From Kineococcus gynurae (GTDB lineage: Bacteria > Actinomycetota > Actinomycetes > Actinomycetales > Kineococcaceae), in assembly GCF_050871315.1 (NCBI RefSeq), contig NZ_JBJLRE010000002.1: DNA of 64,000 bases; one strand, 5' to 3'. Below the pieces are notes generated by a model, which saw only the letters and a list, made by a program, of their open reading frames with translations, made no database searches and was not told the origin of the DNA. Shown piece by piece: positions 26,813-34,256 of the stretch. Both the position numbers and the translations under genes were made by a program. The first letter of the stretch is position 1. Every line of letters starts with the position of its first letter.

Positions 26813-27501
26813 GGGGCCGGACGCAGCACGTAGCCCAGACCCCGCACGGTGTGCAGGATCCGGGGCCCGTGCGCCTCGAGCTTGCGGCGCAACGCGGAGA
26901 CGTGGACCTCGACCAGGTTCGGGTCGTACGCCTCGTACCCCCAGACCTGGGTCAGCAGCTGCACCTTGGACAGGGTGCGACCGCGGTGACGGACCAGGTG
27001 GGCCAGCAGGCGGAACTCGGTCGCGGTGAGGTCCAGGGTGTGCCCGTCGCGCACCGCGGTCGTCGCGGTCTCGTCCACCACCAGGTCGCCGACCTGGAGG
27101 ACGGCACCGGCGTTCCCGGCGCGGCGCAGCAGGGCTCGCAACCGGACCAGGAGTTCCTCGACCGCGAAGGGTTTGACGACGTAGTCGTCACCCCCGGCCT
27201 CGAACCCGGCCAACCGGTCCGGGACGGCGTCGCGGGCGGTGACGAACACGACGGCCACCCCGCGGGGGACGCAGTGCCGCCGTGCCAGCGTCAACCCGTC
27301 CTCACCGGGAACCATGACGTCGAGCACGGCCACGTCGGGCCGGAACCCGTCGAGGACCAGGTCGATCCCCTCGCCGTCGGCCATCGCCTCGACGGCCATG
27401 CCGGCCTCGCGCAGGCTCTCGGCGACGGAGTCCCGGATGAGGGGGTCGTCCTCGACCAGCAGGATCCGGGCGGCCCCGGTGCCCGGGTGGCCCGGGCTCA
27501 T
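26809..27501 (-). CDS. OmpR/PhoB-family response regulator
   Basis: 230 aa. Receiver domain with the acidic pocket EDD (residues 17-19), phospho-acceptor Asp61 in VLDVMVPGEDG, the conserved Thr in FVTARD and Lys in YVVKPF. The C-terminal winged helix has LTATEFRLLAHLVRHRGRTLSK and NLVEVHVSALRRKLE. It is probably phosphorylated by the adjacent kinase and likely binds the 11-bp-spaced repeats at 28752-28806. The start overlaps the stop of the photolyase-like gene (ATGA). Confidence 0.93.
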   Translation of the reverse strand: MSPGHPGTGAARILLVEDDPLIRDSVAESLREAGMAVEAMADGEGIDLVLDGFRPDVAVLDVMVPGEDGLTLARRHCVPRGVAVVFVTARDAVPDRLAGFEAGGDDYVVKPFAVEELLVRLRALLRRAGNAGAVLQVGDLVVDETATTAVRDGHTLDLTATEFRLLAHLVRHRGRTLSKVQLLTQVWGYEAYDPNLVEVHVSALRRKLEAHGPRILHTVRGLGYVLRPAP

Positions 27502-28703
27502 CGCGAGGACCGGACCCAGGCGCTGAACGAGCGCAGCGACCCCGAACCCGGGCGGCGCAACCACGGCCAGGGGTGGCGCTCCACGACGTCCACCGTCGCC
27601 GAACGTCGGGCGAAACCCGGGACGGGGGCCCAGGTCACCGCGACCCGTCGCCCGGCCAGTTCCTCCTCGACCCGGCCGAGGCGCACCTCCGACCCGAGTT
27701 CGGCGAGGGTCTCGGCCAGGAACACCAACCGCTTGCCCGACAGGCGAAGACGCGCCAGCAGGGGTTCGTCGAACACGAACACGGAGGGCCGGTCCGGGTG
27801 CGCGGCCAGGGCCGGGTCGTCGTCCCCCAGGGATTCGGCGGTGAGCCACACCGTGTCCGGCTCGCCCGCGGTCTCCACCGCGGTCGGACCCGCGTCGGTC
27901 GGTCCGCCCGCCAACCCGGACGGGGGTTCGGTACGGGCGCCGGCCTCGGTCTCCGGCCAGCCCTGGATCGGGCAGTTCCGGTTCAGCGCGCACCCCGCGC
28001 ACAACTGCGGGGCCCGTTTCTCCACCTGCCAGCGGCTGAACCCGTAGACCTTCCCCGTCCCGGTGCCGACGGTCCACTGCCACCCCAACCGGTTCGCGGC
28101 GGGGGACCCGTCGAGCAGGTGCCGGTACATCTCCAGCTGGCCCTCGCGCCAGTCGGCCCCGGCGCGCACGGAGTACTGCGAGGCCAACCACATCCGGGTC
28201 TGGTTCACCAACCAGCCGTCCTCGTGGAGTTCGTCCGTGGTCTCGGCCATGCAGGCCATCTCCCTCGCCCACGGTGCCCGGTTCCAGGGTCGGGAGGGCA
28301 CCGGCCCGGAGAACCGCAGCGGCTGGGCGGTGGCGGGGCCGACCCGGGCGTAGAGGTGCCGGGCGTACTCCTGCCACAGCAGTTCGTCGCGGAACTTCGT
28401 CCGGTCCCGGGCCGGGGCCCCGGCGGCGGCGGCCCACACCTCCGGCAACGGCAGCAGGCCGTGGCGGATGTAGGGGGAGAGGCGGGTGGCCCCGCGCCGG
28501 GAGCGGGGGAGCACCTCGTTGCGGCGGGCGGCGTACCCGGTGAGGTCGAGGGTCGCCAACGCGGTGTCGGCGGCGGTCTGACCCCCGCGGACGGAGGAGC
28601 CGCTCGGGCGACCGGGACCCTCGAGGGTCAGGTGACCCAGGTGGGTCCCGACCCAGTCGAGGACGCCCTCGCGGTCGCGGGGCGGCGGGGGGAGCAGCGG
28701 CAT
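27498..28703 (-). CDS. Photolyase/cryptochrome-like FAD protein with permuted domain order
   Basis: 401 aa. Residues about 60-245 match the C-terminal FAD-binding helical domain of DNA photolyases: RLSPYIRHGLLPLPEVW, FRDELLWQEYARHLY, GWLVNQTRMWLASQY and AANRLGWQWTVGTGT. A Cys cluster follows (LCAGCALNRNCPIQGWP). The last 120 residues look like the N-terminal alpha/beta domain of photolyases (DDPAL, VFVFDEPLLARLRLSGKRLV, LAETLAELG), so the order is reversed. The typical RDLR of that domain is not conserved (VWLTAESLGD). It is first in the coupled operon; GTG 28745 is an alternative start. Repair activity is not proven by sequence. Confidence 0.8.
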   Translation of the reverse strand: MPLLPPPPRDREGVLDWVGTHLGHLTLEGPGRPSGSSVRGGQTAADTALATLDLTGYAARRNEVLPRSRRGATRLSPYIRHGLLPLPEVWAAAAGAPARDRTKFRDELLWQEYARHLYARVGPATAQPLRFSGPVPSRPWNRAPWAREMACMAETTDELHEDGWLVNQTRMWLASQYSVRAGADWREGQLEMYRHLLDGSPAANRLGWQWTVGTGTGKVYGFSRWQVEKRAPQLCAGCALNRNCPIQGWPETEAGARTEPPSGLAGGPTDAGPTAVETAGEPDTVWLTAESLGDDDPALAAHPDRPSVFVFDEPLLARLRLSGKRLVFLAETLAELGSEVRLGRVEEELAGRRVAVTWAPVPGFARRSATVDVVERHPWPWLRRPGSGSLRSFSAWVRSSR

Positions 28704-28751
28704 ACCTCTGATCTTGGGCCCCACCTCCCCGGCCAGCACCCCCACCGGGGG

Positions 28752-28806
28752 CTGAAGGATCCCTGAAGGGACGGGAGGGACCGGTCGCGCTTCAGGTCGG
28801 CTTCAG
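28752..28806. promoter_or_regulatory. Two pairs of 11-bp-spaced direct repeats, candidate response-regulator sites
   Basis: CTGAAGG occurs at 28752-28758 and 28763-28769. CTTCAG, its complement-oriented hexamer, occurs at 28790-28795 and 28801-28806. Each pair has an 11-bp period, the hallmark of OmpR/PhoB-type tandem binding. They lie 49 bp from the photolyase-like start and 70 bp from the DUF5666-like start, between the two divergent units. Confidence 0.6.
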
Positions 28807-28875
28807 ATTCGGAGGGTGATCTGGATGTCGGCCGTTCATCGCGGTCCACCGATCCGGATGGAAGAGGTTCATCGC

Positions 28876-29874
28876 ATGTCCGTCGAGCAGACGACCACCC
28901 AGACCACCCCCCGTCGCCGCAGCCGGGCGCTGCGCGTCACGCTGGCGACGATCGCCGCCGGCGGCATCGTGCTCGGCGGCGCGGCCGCCGCCGGGGCGCT
29001 CCCGCTGACCGGGACCACGACCCCGGCCGCGACCAGCGCTCCGAGCGCCCCCGCCACGCCCTCCGCTCCCGACGGGTCGGCCACCCCGCCCGCCGCTCCG
29101 ACCCCGCCCGCCGACGGTGCCCTGCCGGGTGGACCGGGCGCCCCGGGGGGTCCCGGCGCCCCGGGGGCGCCCGGTGGTCCCGGTGCTCCCGGCCCCGTGG
29201 CCGACGGTGCCGTACACGGCGACGTGACCGCCGTGAGCGACGACTCGATCACCGTCACCAAGCCGGCCGGTCCGGCCGGGGACGCGGCGACCGAGACCGT
29301 GCTCTCGATCACCGGTGACACCACGGTGACCCGCGACGCGGGCCCGGGGCAGGAGGCCACGGCGGCCGCCGTGTCCGACATCGCGGTGGGTGACCACGTC
29401 CACGTGACCGCCGTCGACCCCGACGCGAGCGACCTGGTCGCGGCCGAGATCCGCATCATGCCCGCCCCGCCCGAGGGTGGGCCGGCTGGTCCCGGTGGCC
29501 CCGAGGCCGCCGGGCGGGTGCACGGTGACGTGACCGCCGTGAGCGACGACTCGATCACCGTCACCAAGCCGGCCGGTCCGGCCGGGGACGCGGCGACCGA
29601 GACCGTGCTCTCGATCACCGGCGACACCACGGTGACCCGCGACGCGGGCCCGGGGCAGGAGGCCACGGCGGCCTCGGTGTCCGACATCGCGGTGGGTGAC
29701 CACGTCCACGTGACCGCGGTCGACCCGGATGCGAGCGACCTGGTCGCGGCCGACATCCGCATCATGCCCACCCCGCCGGCCCCGCCCGCCCCGCCGACCG
29801 GTAGCGGCTCGGCCACCGCCCCCGACGCGGGGGCGACCCCCGACGCGGCCGGGTCGACGAGCCTCGGCTCCTGA
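28876..29874 (+). CDS. Secreted protein with two near-identical DUF5666-like domains and a collagen-like linker
   Basis: 332 aa. A basic N-terminus and hydrophobic segment (VTLATIAAGGIVLGGAAAAGA, about residues 20-40) act as signal or anchor. A Pro/Ala/Ser-rich stretch and a collagen-like Gly-Pro-Gly-Ala run (about 82-108) follow. Two 84-residue copies (about 113-196 and 215-298) begin VHGDVTAVSDDSITVTKPAG and end near DIRIMP; they resemble DUF5666 beta-barrel domains. ATG 28876 is chosen for the AAGAGG upstream; ATG 28816 is an alternative. It shares its promoter region with the TCS operon. Function unknown. Confidence 0.78.
   Translation: MSVEQTTTQTTPRRRSRALRVTLATIAAGGIVLGGAAAAGALPLTGTTTPAATSAPSAPATPSAPDGSATPPAAPTPPADGALPGGPGAPGGPGAPGAPGGPGAPGPVADGAVHGDVTAVSDDSITVTKPAGPAGDAATETVLSITGDTTVTRDAGPGQEATAAAVSDIAVGDHVHVTAVDPDASDLVAAEIRIMPAPPEGGPAGPGGPEAAGRVHGDVTAVSDDSITVTKPAGPAGDAATETVLSITGDTTVTRDAGPGQEATAASVSDIAVGDHVHVTAVDPDASDLVAADIRIMPTPPAPPAPPTGSGSATAPDAGATPDAAGSTSLGS
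29212..29463 (+). repeat. Copy 1 of a 252-bp direct repeat
   Basis: In-frame repeat coding for the first DUF5666-like domain. By eye it differs from copy 2 at about ten positions, mostly silent. Confidence 0.9.
29518..29769 (+). repeat. Copy 2 of a 252-bp direct repeat
   Basis: Second domain copy, separated from copy 1 by 54 bp that code for a Pro/Gly-rich linker. The near-identity of both silent and coding positions points to recent duplication or gene conversion. Confidence 0.9.
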
Positions 29875-29893
29875 CCCCCACCCGCGTTCCCTG

Positions 29894-29948
29894 ACGGCAC
29901 AGGGGGACCTTCCGCCCGATCATCGAGCGCAGGGTCCCCCTGTGCCGT
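29894..29948. terminator. Long inverted repeat after the DUF5666-like gene
   Basis: Perfect 15-bp arms, ACGGCACAGGGGGAC (29894-29908) and its complement (29934-29948), around a 25-nt loop. The position between a stop codon and the ispH promoter fits a terminator, although the loop is longer than usual. Confidence 0.6.
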
Positions 29949-29983
29949 TCCCGCGCGGCCGGGGCGGTGCTCGGGCGGCCACC

Positions 29984-29995
29984 TACCATGGAGGG
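29984..29995 (+). promoter_or_regulatory. Leaderless -10 element for ispH
   Basis: TACCAT (29984-29989), 6 nt, then GTG 29996. A purine run between them could also be read as a ribosome site but is too close to the start. Confidence 0.5.
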
Positions 29996-31087
29996 GTGAG
30001 CCAGCCGTCCCCGTCCGCGACCGCCGCCGACCCCGCCCTGCCCGCCGTCCCCGACATCGCCGACGACTGCAACGACTCCGCGACCCTGGCCGCGGACGCC
30101 GGTCGTCCGGCCTGGGACGGGTCGAAGCGGGTCCTGCTCGCGGCGCCGCGCGGGTACTGCGCCGGGGTCGACCGGGCGGTCATCGCGGTGGAGAAGGCGC
30201 TGGAGCTCTACGGCTCGCCCGTCTACGTGCGCAAGGAGATCGTGCACAACAAGCACGTCGTCCGGACGCTGGAGAACCGCGGGGCGATCTTCGTGCAGGA
30301 GGCCGACCAGGTCCCCGAGGGCGCCCACGTCGTGTTCTCCGCCCACGGCGTCAGCCCGGCGGTCCGCGAGCAGGCCGCCGCCCGCAACCTGCAGGCCATC
30401 GACGCGACGTGCCCTCTGGTGACCAAGGTGCACAAGGAAGCCGTCCGCTTCGCCAAGCAGGACGCCGAGATCCTTCTCATCGGCCACACCGGCCACGAGG
30501 AGGTCGAGGGCACCGCCGGGGAGGCGCCCGACCACATCACGATCATCGACAGCCCCGAGATCGCCGACACCGTGCAGGTGAAGGACCCCGACAACCTGGT
30601 CTGGTTGTCGCAGACCACGTTGAGCGTCGACGAGACCATGGAGACGGTCCGCCGGTTGCGGCAGCGGTTCCCCAACCTGCAGGACCCGCCGAGCGACGAC
30701 ATCTGCTACGCCACCCAGAACCGTCAGGTCGCGGTGAAGAAGATCGCCCCCGAGGCCGACCTGGTCGTCGTCGTGGGTTCCGCCAACTCCTCGAACTCCG
30801 TGCGGCTGGTCGAGGTCGCCCTCGACGCCGGCGCCCGCAGCTCCTACCGCGTCGACAACGCCGACGAGATCGACGAGACCTGGCTCGACGGCGTCACCAC
30901 GGTCGGGGTCACCTCCGGCGCCTCGGTGCCCGAGATCCTCGTCGAGGAGGTCGTGGAGTGGTTGGCCGCGCGCGGGTACGGCTCGGTCGAGACCGTCACC
31001 ACCGCGCAGGAGGACCTCGTGTTCTCCCTGCCGACCGACCTGCGGCGCGACCTCAAGCGGAAGTCCCTGCCGGTCACGCCCGTCTGA
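29996..31087 (+). CDS. ispH: 4-hydroxy-3-methylbut-2-enyl diphosphate reductase
   Basis: 363 aa. Last step of the MEP pathway, making IPP and DMAPP with a [4Fe-4S] cluster. The three cluster cysteines are in APRGYCAGVDRA (about residue 57), IDATCPLVTKVH (about 140) and DDICYATQNRQ (about 238). The substrate motif SANSSNSVRL is present near residue 265. An N-terminal extension of about 45 residues, Ala/Pro-rich, precedes the core. The 3' end overlaps the convergent rmuC by 14 nt. Confidence 0.95.
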   Translation: MSQPSPSATAADPALPAVPDIADDCNDSATLAADAGRPAWDGSKRVLLAAPRGYCAGVDRAVIAVEKALELYGSPVYVRKEIVHNKHVVRTLENRGAIFVQEADQVPEGAHVVFSAHGVSPAVREQAAARNLQAIDATCPLVTKVHKEAVRFAKQDAEILLIGHTGHEEVEGTAGEAPDHITIIDSPEIADTVQVKDPDNLVWLSQTTLSVDETMETVRRLRQRFPNLQDPPSDDICYATQNRQVAVKKIAPEADLVVVVGSANSSNSVRLVEVALDAGARSSYRVDNADEIDETWLDGVTTVGVTSGASVPEILVEEVVEWLAARGYGSVETVTTAQEDLVFSLPTDLRRDLKRKSLPVTPV

Positions 31088-32219
31088 TCCGGGGGAGGTC
31101 CTCCACCCCCTCCGCCGCCCGCGCGTCGTCCAGCAGTTCCGGTGCGGTCAACGGCCGCACGGTGTCCTGCAACGGGAGCTGACGCTCCAGCTCGCTGTCG
31201 GCGAGGTCCAGGTCGCGGATGCGCCGGGCGGACACCAGCACCCGGCGTTCCAGGGTCCCGACGAACCGGTTGTAGTCCTCGACCGCGCGGGTCAGGGTCC
31301 GCCCGAGCGAGGCGGTGTGACCGCCGAGGGTCCCCAGCCGGTCGTAGAGCTCGCGCCCCACGTCGAACAGTTCGCGCGCGTGGGTGGACACCGCGTCCTG
31401 CTGCCAGGTGAGCGCGACCGTGCGCAGCAGGGCGAGCAGGGTCGTCGGGGTGGCCAGCACCACCCGGCGCGACATCGCGTGCTCCAGCAGGGTCGGGTCG
31501 GCCTCGCAGGCCGCGGCCAGGAACGCCTCCCCGGGCACGAAGCAGACGACGACGTCGGGGGAGTCCGGGACCGCGCTCGGGTACTCCTTGGCCGCCAGCG
31601 AGTCCACGTGCCCGCGCACCGCCTTGGCGTGGGCCAGCAGCTCGGCCCGGCGGGCGTCCACCCCCTCGGCGTCCCCGGCCCGCAGGAACGCCGCCAGCGG
31701 GGCCTTGGCGTCGACCACGAGCTGGCGCTCCCCCGGCAGGTGGACCACGAGGTCGGGGCGGACCGTGCGCCCCGAGGCCGTCGTCAGCGTCGACTGCTCG
31801 CTGAAGTCGACGCGGGCGAGCATCCCGGCGTGCTCGACCACGCGCCGCAGCTGCACCTCGCCCCACGAGCCGCGCGAGCTGGACGCCCGCAGCGCCCCGG
31901 CCAGCGTCGCCGTCTCGGTGCGCAGCGCCTCGGTGCCGCGCGAGACGGCGGTGAGCTGCTCGGTGAGCGCCGCGTACTGCGCGACCCGGTCCCGTTCCAG
32001 CGTCGCGACCTGACGCTCCATCCGGCCCAGGGAGTCCGCGACGGGGTCCAGCGTCGCGGCCAGCTCCCGGGCGGTGTCCGTGCGGGTCTCCAGCTCCGCG
32101 ACCCGGTTCCGCAGCACGTCCCGTTCGCCGGCCAACCACCGGCGCGCGAGCAGCACCCCGAGCGCCACCCCGATCAGCAGCATGGTGAGGGCCAGCAGGA
32201 GGGCGGTGCCGAGGTCCAT
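31074..32219 (-). CDS. rmuC: DNA recombination protein RmuC family
   Basis: 381 aa. An N-terminal membrane segment (LLLALTMLLIGVALGVLLARR, about residues 6-26) is followed by a coiled coil (about 30-115) and a PD-(D/E)xK-like nuclease fold with GSWGEVQLRRVVEHAGM, RPDLVVHLPGERQLVVDAKAPL and VVCFVPGEAFLAAA. E. coli RmuC limits inversions at repeats. ATG 32219 is chosen because it directly precedes the membrane segment. Confidence 0.9.
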   Translation of the reverse strand: MDLGTALLLALTMLLIGVALGVLLARRWLAGERDVLRNRVAELETRTDTARELAATLDPVADSLGRMERQVATLERDRVAQYAALTEQLTAVSRGTEALRTETATLAGALRASSSRGSWGEVQLRRVVEHAGMLARVDFSEQSTLTTASGRTVRPDLVVHLPGERQLVVDAKAPLAAFLRAGDAEGVDARRAELLAHAKAVRGHVDSLAAKEYPSAVPDSPDVVVCFVPGEAFLAAACEADPTLLEHAMSRRVVLATPTTLLALLRTVALTWQQDAVSTHARELFDVGRELYDRLGTLGGHTASLGRTLTRAVEDYNRFVGTLERRVLVSARRIRDLDLADSELERQLPLQDTVRPLTAPELLDDARAAEGVEDLPRIRRA

Positions 32220-32418
32220 GGTCGGCACTCTGGCACCCGCCTCCGACACGGGCGCGTCCCTCCGTTCGCGGAGATCCCGCGAAGATGCCTGCCCGCGTGA
32301 TCACAGCGTGCTACAACGCAGCGTGATCGAGAGCCCGGTCAGAACCGCCCCCGCTGCGTCGACGACCTCGGCGCCCCGTCCGGGCGCCCGTCCGGACGGT
32401 CGCTGACGGCCCCGGACG

Positions 32419-32943
32419 GTGCCCGCGCTCGACGTCACGCTCGCCCTCGCCGGGACGACCGGTCTGGCCTTCGTCTCCGCCGCCGTCCCCGTCGTGAACG
32501 CCGAGGCGCTCACGCTGGCCGGTGCCGCCGCGACCCCGGGGGGCGTGCACCCCGCCCTCGTCGTCCTGGCCGTCACCCTCGGGCAGACGCTCGGCAAGGT
32601 CGCCCTCTTCCTCGTCGCCCGCAGCGGCTCGGTCGTGTGGGCGCGGCGGCTGCGCCTCGACCGGCACCGCCACCCCGTGCAGCGCCGCCCGCGGCACTGG
32701 CCACCGGTCGTCGCGCGTCCCGTCCGGTTCGTGAAGGACTGGACGGTCCGGGCTCTCGACTCCCCGGTCGCGACGGCTCCGCTGGTCCTGGTGAGCGCGG
32801 TCTTCGGGATCCCGCCGCTGCTGGTCGTCACCGTGGCCCTGGGGGTGCGCGGACGGGGACTGCGGGTCTTCGTCCCCTGCTGCTTCGCCGGGCGACTCGT
32901 GCGGTTCGGGCTGCTGGCGGCCTCGGTCACGGCCGTCTTCTGA
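32419..32943 (+). CDS. DedA/VTT-like small membrane protein
   Basis: 174 aa with four or so hydrophobic segments. The pattern AVPVVNAEALTLAGAA at the N-terminus and VFGIPPLLVVTVALGVRGRG near the C-terminus resembles the VTT/SNARE-associated (DedA) fold of lipid scramblase-like proteins, but the family motif is weak and short here. A Trp/Arg-rich cytoplasmic loop lies in the middle. GTG start without a strong ribosome site. The 3' end overlaps the convergent permease by 17 nt. Confidence 0.6.
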   Translation: MPALDVTLALAGTTGLAFVSAAVPVVNAEALTLAGAAATPGGVHPALVVLAVTLGQTLGKVALFLVARSGSVVWARRLRLDRHRHPVQRRPRHWPPVVARPVRFVKDWTVRALDSPVATAPLVLVSAVFGIPPLLVVTVALGVRGRGLRVFVPCCFAGRLVRFGLLAASVTAVF

Positions 32944-34162
32944 GCGGGCGGCGCACCGCGAAGACGACCGCTCCCACCGCGAGGACCGCGGCCCCGCCCA
33001 GCAGGGAGGGGACCGGCACGGCGACCGCCAGCGCGAGGCACCCCAGCAACCCCAGCGCCGGGACCACGCGGTCCCGGACGGCGGCGGACAACGTCCAGGC
33101 GCTCGCGTTGGCGACGGCGTAGTAGACGAGCACCGCGAACGAGGAGAAGCCGATCACCGCGCGGACGTCGGCGACCGCGGCCACGACGGCGACCACCGCC
33201 CCCACGACCAGCTCGGCCCGGTGCGGAACCCCGTGCCGGGGGTGCACGGCGGCGAGCGCGGAGGGCAGGTGCCGGTCGCGGGCCAGGGCCAGCACGGTCC
33301 GGGAGATCCCCAGGATCACCGCCAGCAACGAGCCGAGCGCCGCCACCGCCGCCAATCCCCGCACCGCGGGGACGAGGGCCTCGTACCCCGCCGCGCGCAC
33401 CGCGGCCTCCACGGGCGCGCTCGCCCCGGCGAGGTCGTCCCCCAGGATCGAGAGCAGGGTCAGCGCGACCGCCAGGTAGACCAGGACCGTCACGAGCAGG
33501 GCCACCGAGACGGCGCGGGGGATCGTCCGGGCCGGGTCGCGGACCTCCTCGCCCAGCGTCGTGATCCGTGCGTACCCCGCGAAGGCGAAGAACAGCAGCG
33601 CAGCCCCCTGCAGCAGCCCACCCGCCGACCAGTCCCCGCCGGCCCCGTCCGCGAAGCGGTCCGGGCCGGGAGAGAGAAGGCCCAGCAGCACGAACCCGCC
33701 CAGCCCGAGCAGCACCACGGTCACCAGGACCCGGGTCAGCCGCGCCGACTTCTGCACCCCCAGGTAGCTGACGGTGGTCAGGGCGAGCACCGCGACCACC
33801 GCCACGACGGGGGCCTGCTCCGGCCACGCGTACAGCCCGACCGTCAGGGCCATCGCCGCGGCGGAAGCGGTCTTGCCGACCACGAACCCCCACCCGGCCA
33901 GGTACCCCCAGAACGGGCCCAACCGTTCCCGGCCGTAGACGTAGGTCCCGCCCGAGGCGGGGTAGCGGGCCGCGAGCCGCGCCGAGGACGTGCCGTTGCA
34001 CCATGCGACGCCGGCGGCGACCAGCAGGGCCGGGAGCAGGGCGGGCCCGGCGGCGCTCGCGGCGGGGCCGAAGGACACGAAGATCCCGGCCCCGATCATC
34101 GAGCCGAGGCCGAGGACGACCGCGTCGAGCAGGCCGAGGCGACGGGTCAGCGGGGCGCTCAT
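32927..34162 (-). CDS. APC-family amino acid permease
   Basis: 411 aa with about 12 membrane segments. The N-terminal motif LGLGSMIGAGIFVSFGPAA is the unwound TM1 substrate site of the APC superfamily; FFAFAGYARITTLGEEVRDPARTIPRA is the TM6 and loop signature. Amino acid specificity cannot be assigned. It starts 94 nt from the divergent ychF gene. Confidence 0.88.
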   Translation of the reverse strand: MSAPLTRRLGLLDAVVLGLGSMIGAGIFVSFGPAASAAGPALLPALLVAAGVAWCNGTSSARLAARYPASGGTYVYGRERLGPFWGYLAGWGFVVGKTASAAAMALTVGLYAWPEQAPVVAVVAVLALTTVSYLGVQKSARLTRVLVTVVLLGLGGFVLLGLLSPGPDRFADGAGGDWSAGGLLQGAALLFFAFAGYARITTLGEEVRDPARTIPRAVSVALLVTVLVYLAVALTLLSILGDDLAGASAPVEAAVRAAGYEALVPAVRGLAAVAALGSLLAVILGISRTVLALARDRHLPSALAAVHPRHGVPHRAELVVGAVVAVVAAVADVRAVIGFSSFAVLVYYAVANASAWTLSAAVRDRVVPALGLLGCLALAVAVPVPSLLGGAAVLAVGAVVFAVRRPLRRRP

Positions 34163-34241
34163 CCGGTGCCGGTCTCCTTGCACGCCGGGGGCGGGCGGTC
34201 CGCGCGGACCGTGATCGGCGCCCACGCTACCCAGGGGCGGG

Positions 34242-34256
34242 TAGGCTCCACGTCCC
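34242..34256 (+). promoter_or_regulatory. -10 element of ychF
   Basis: TAGGCT (34242-34247) lies 9 nt before GTG 34257. The transcript would carry at most a few untranslated bases. Confidence 0.4.

Noticed and set aside
32323..32406. 27-codon reading frame before the DedA-like gene
   Set aside because: Too short and Pro/Arg/Ala-rich. The nearby TACAAC lacks the final T of the -10 pattern, so there is no independent support.
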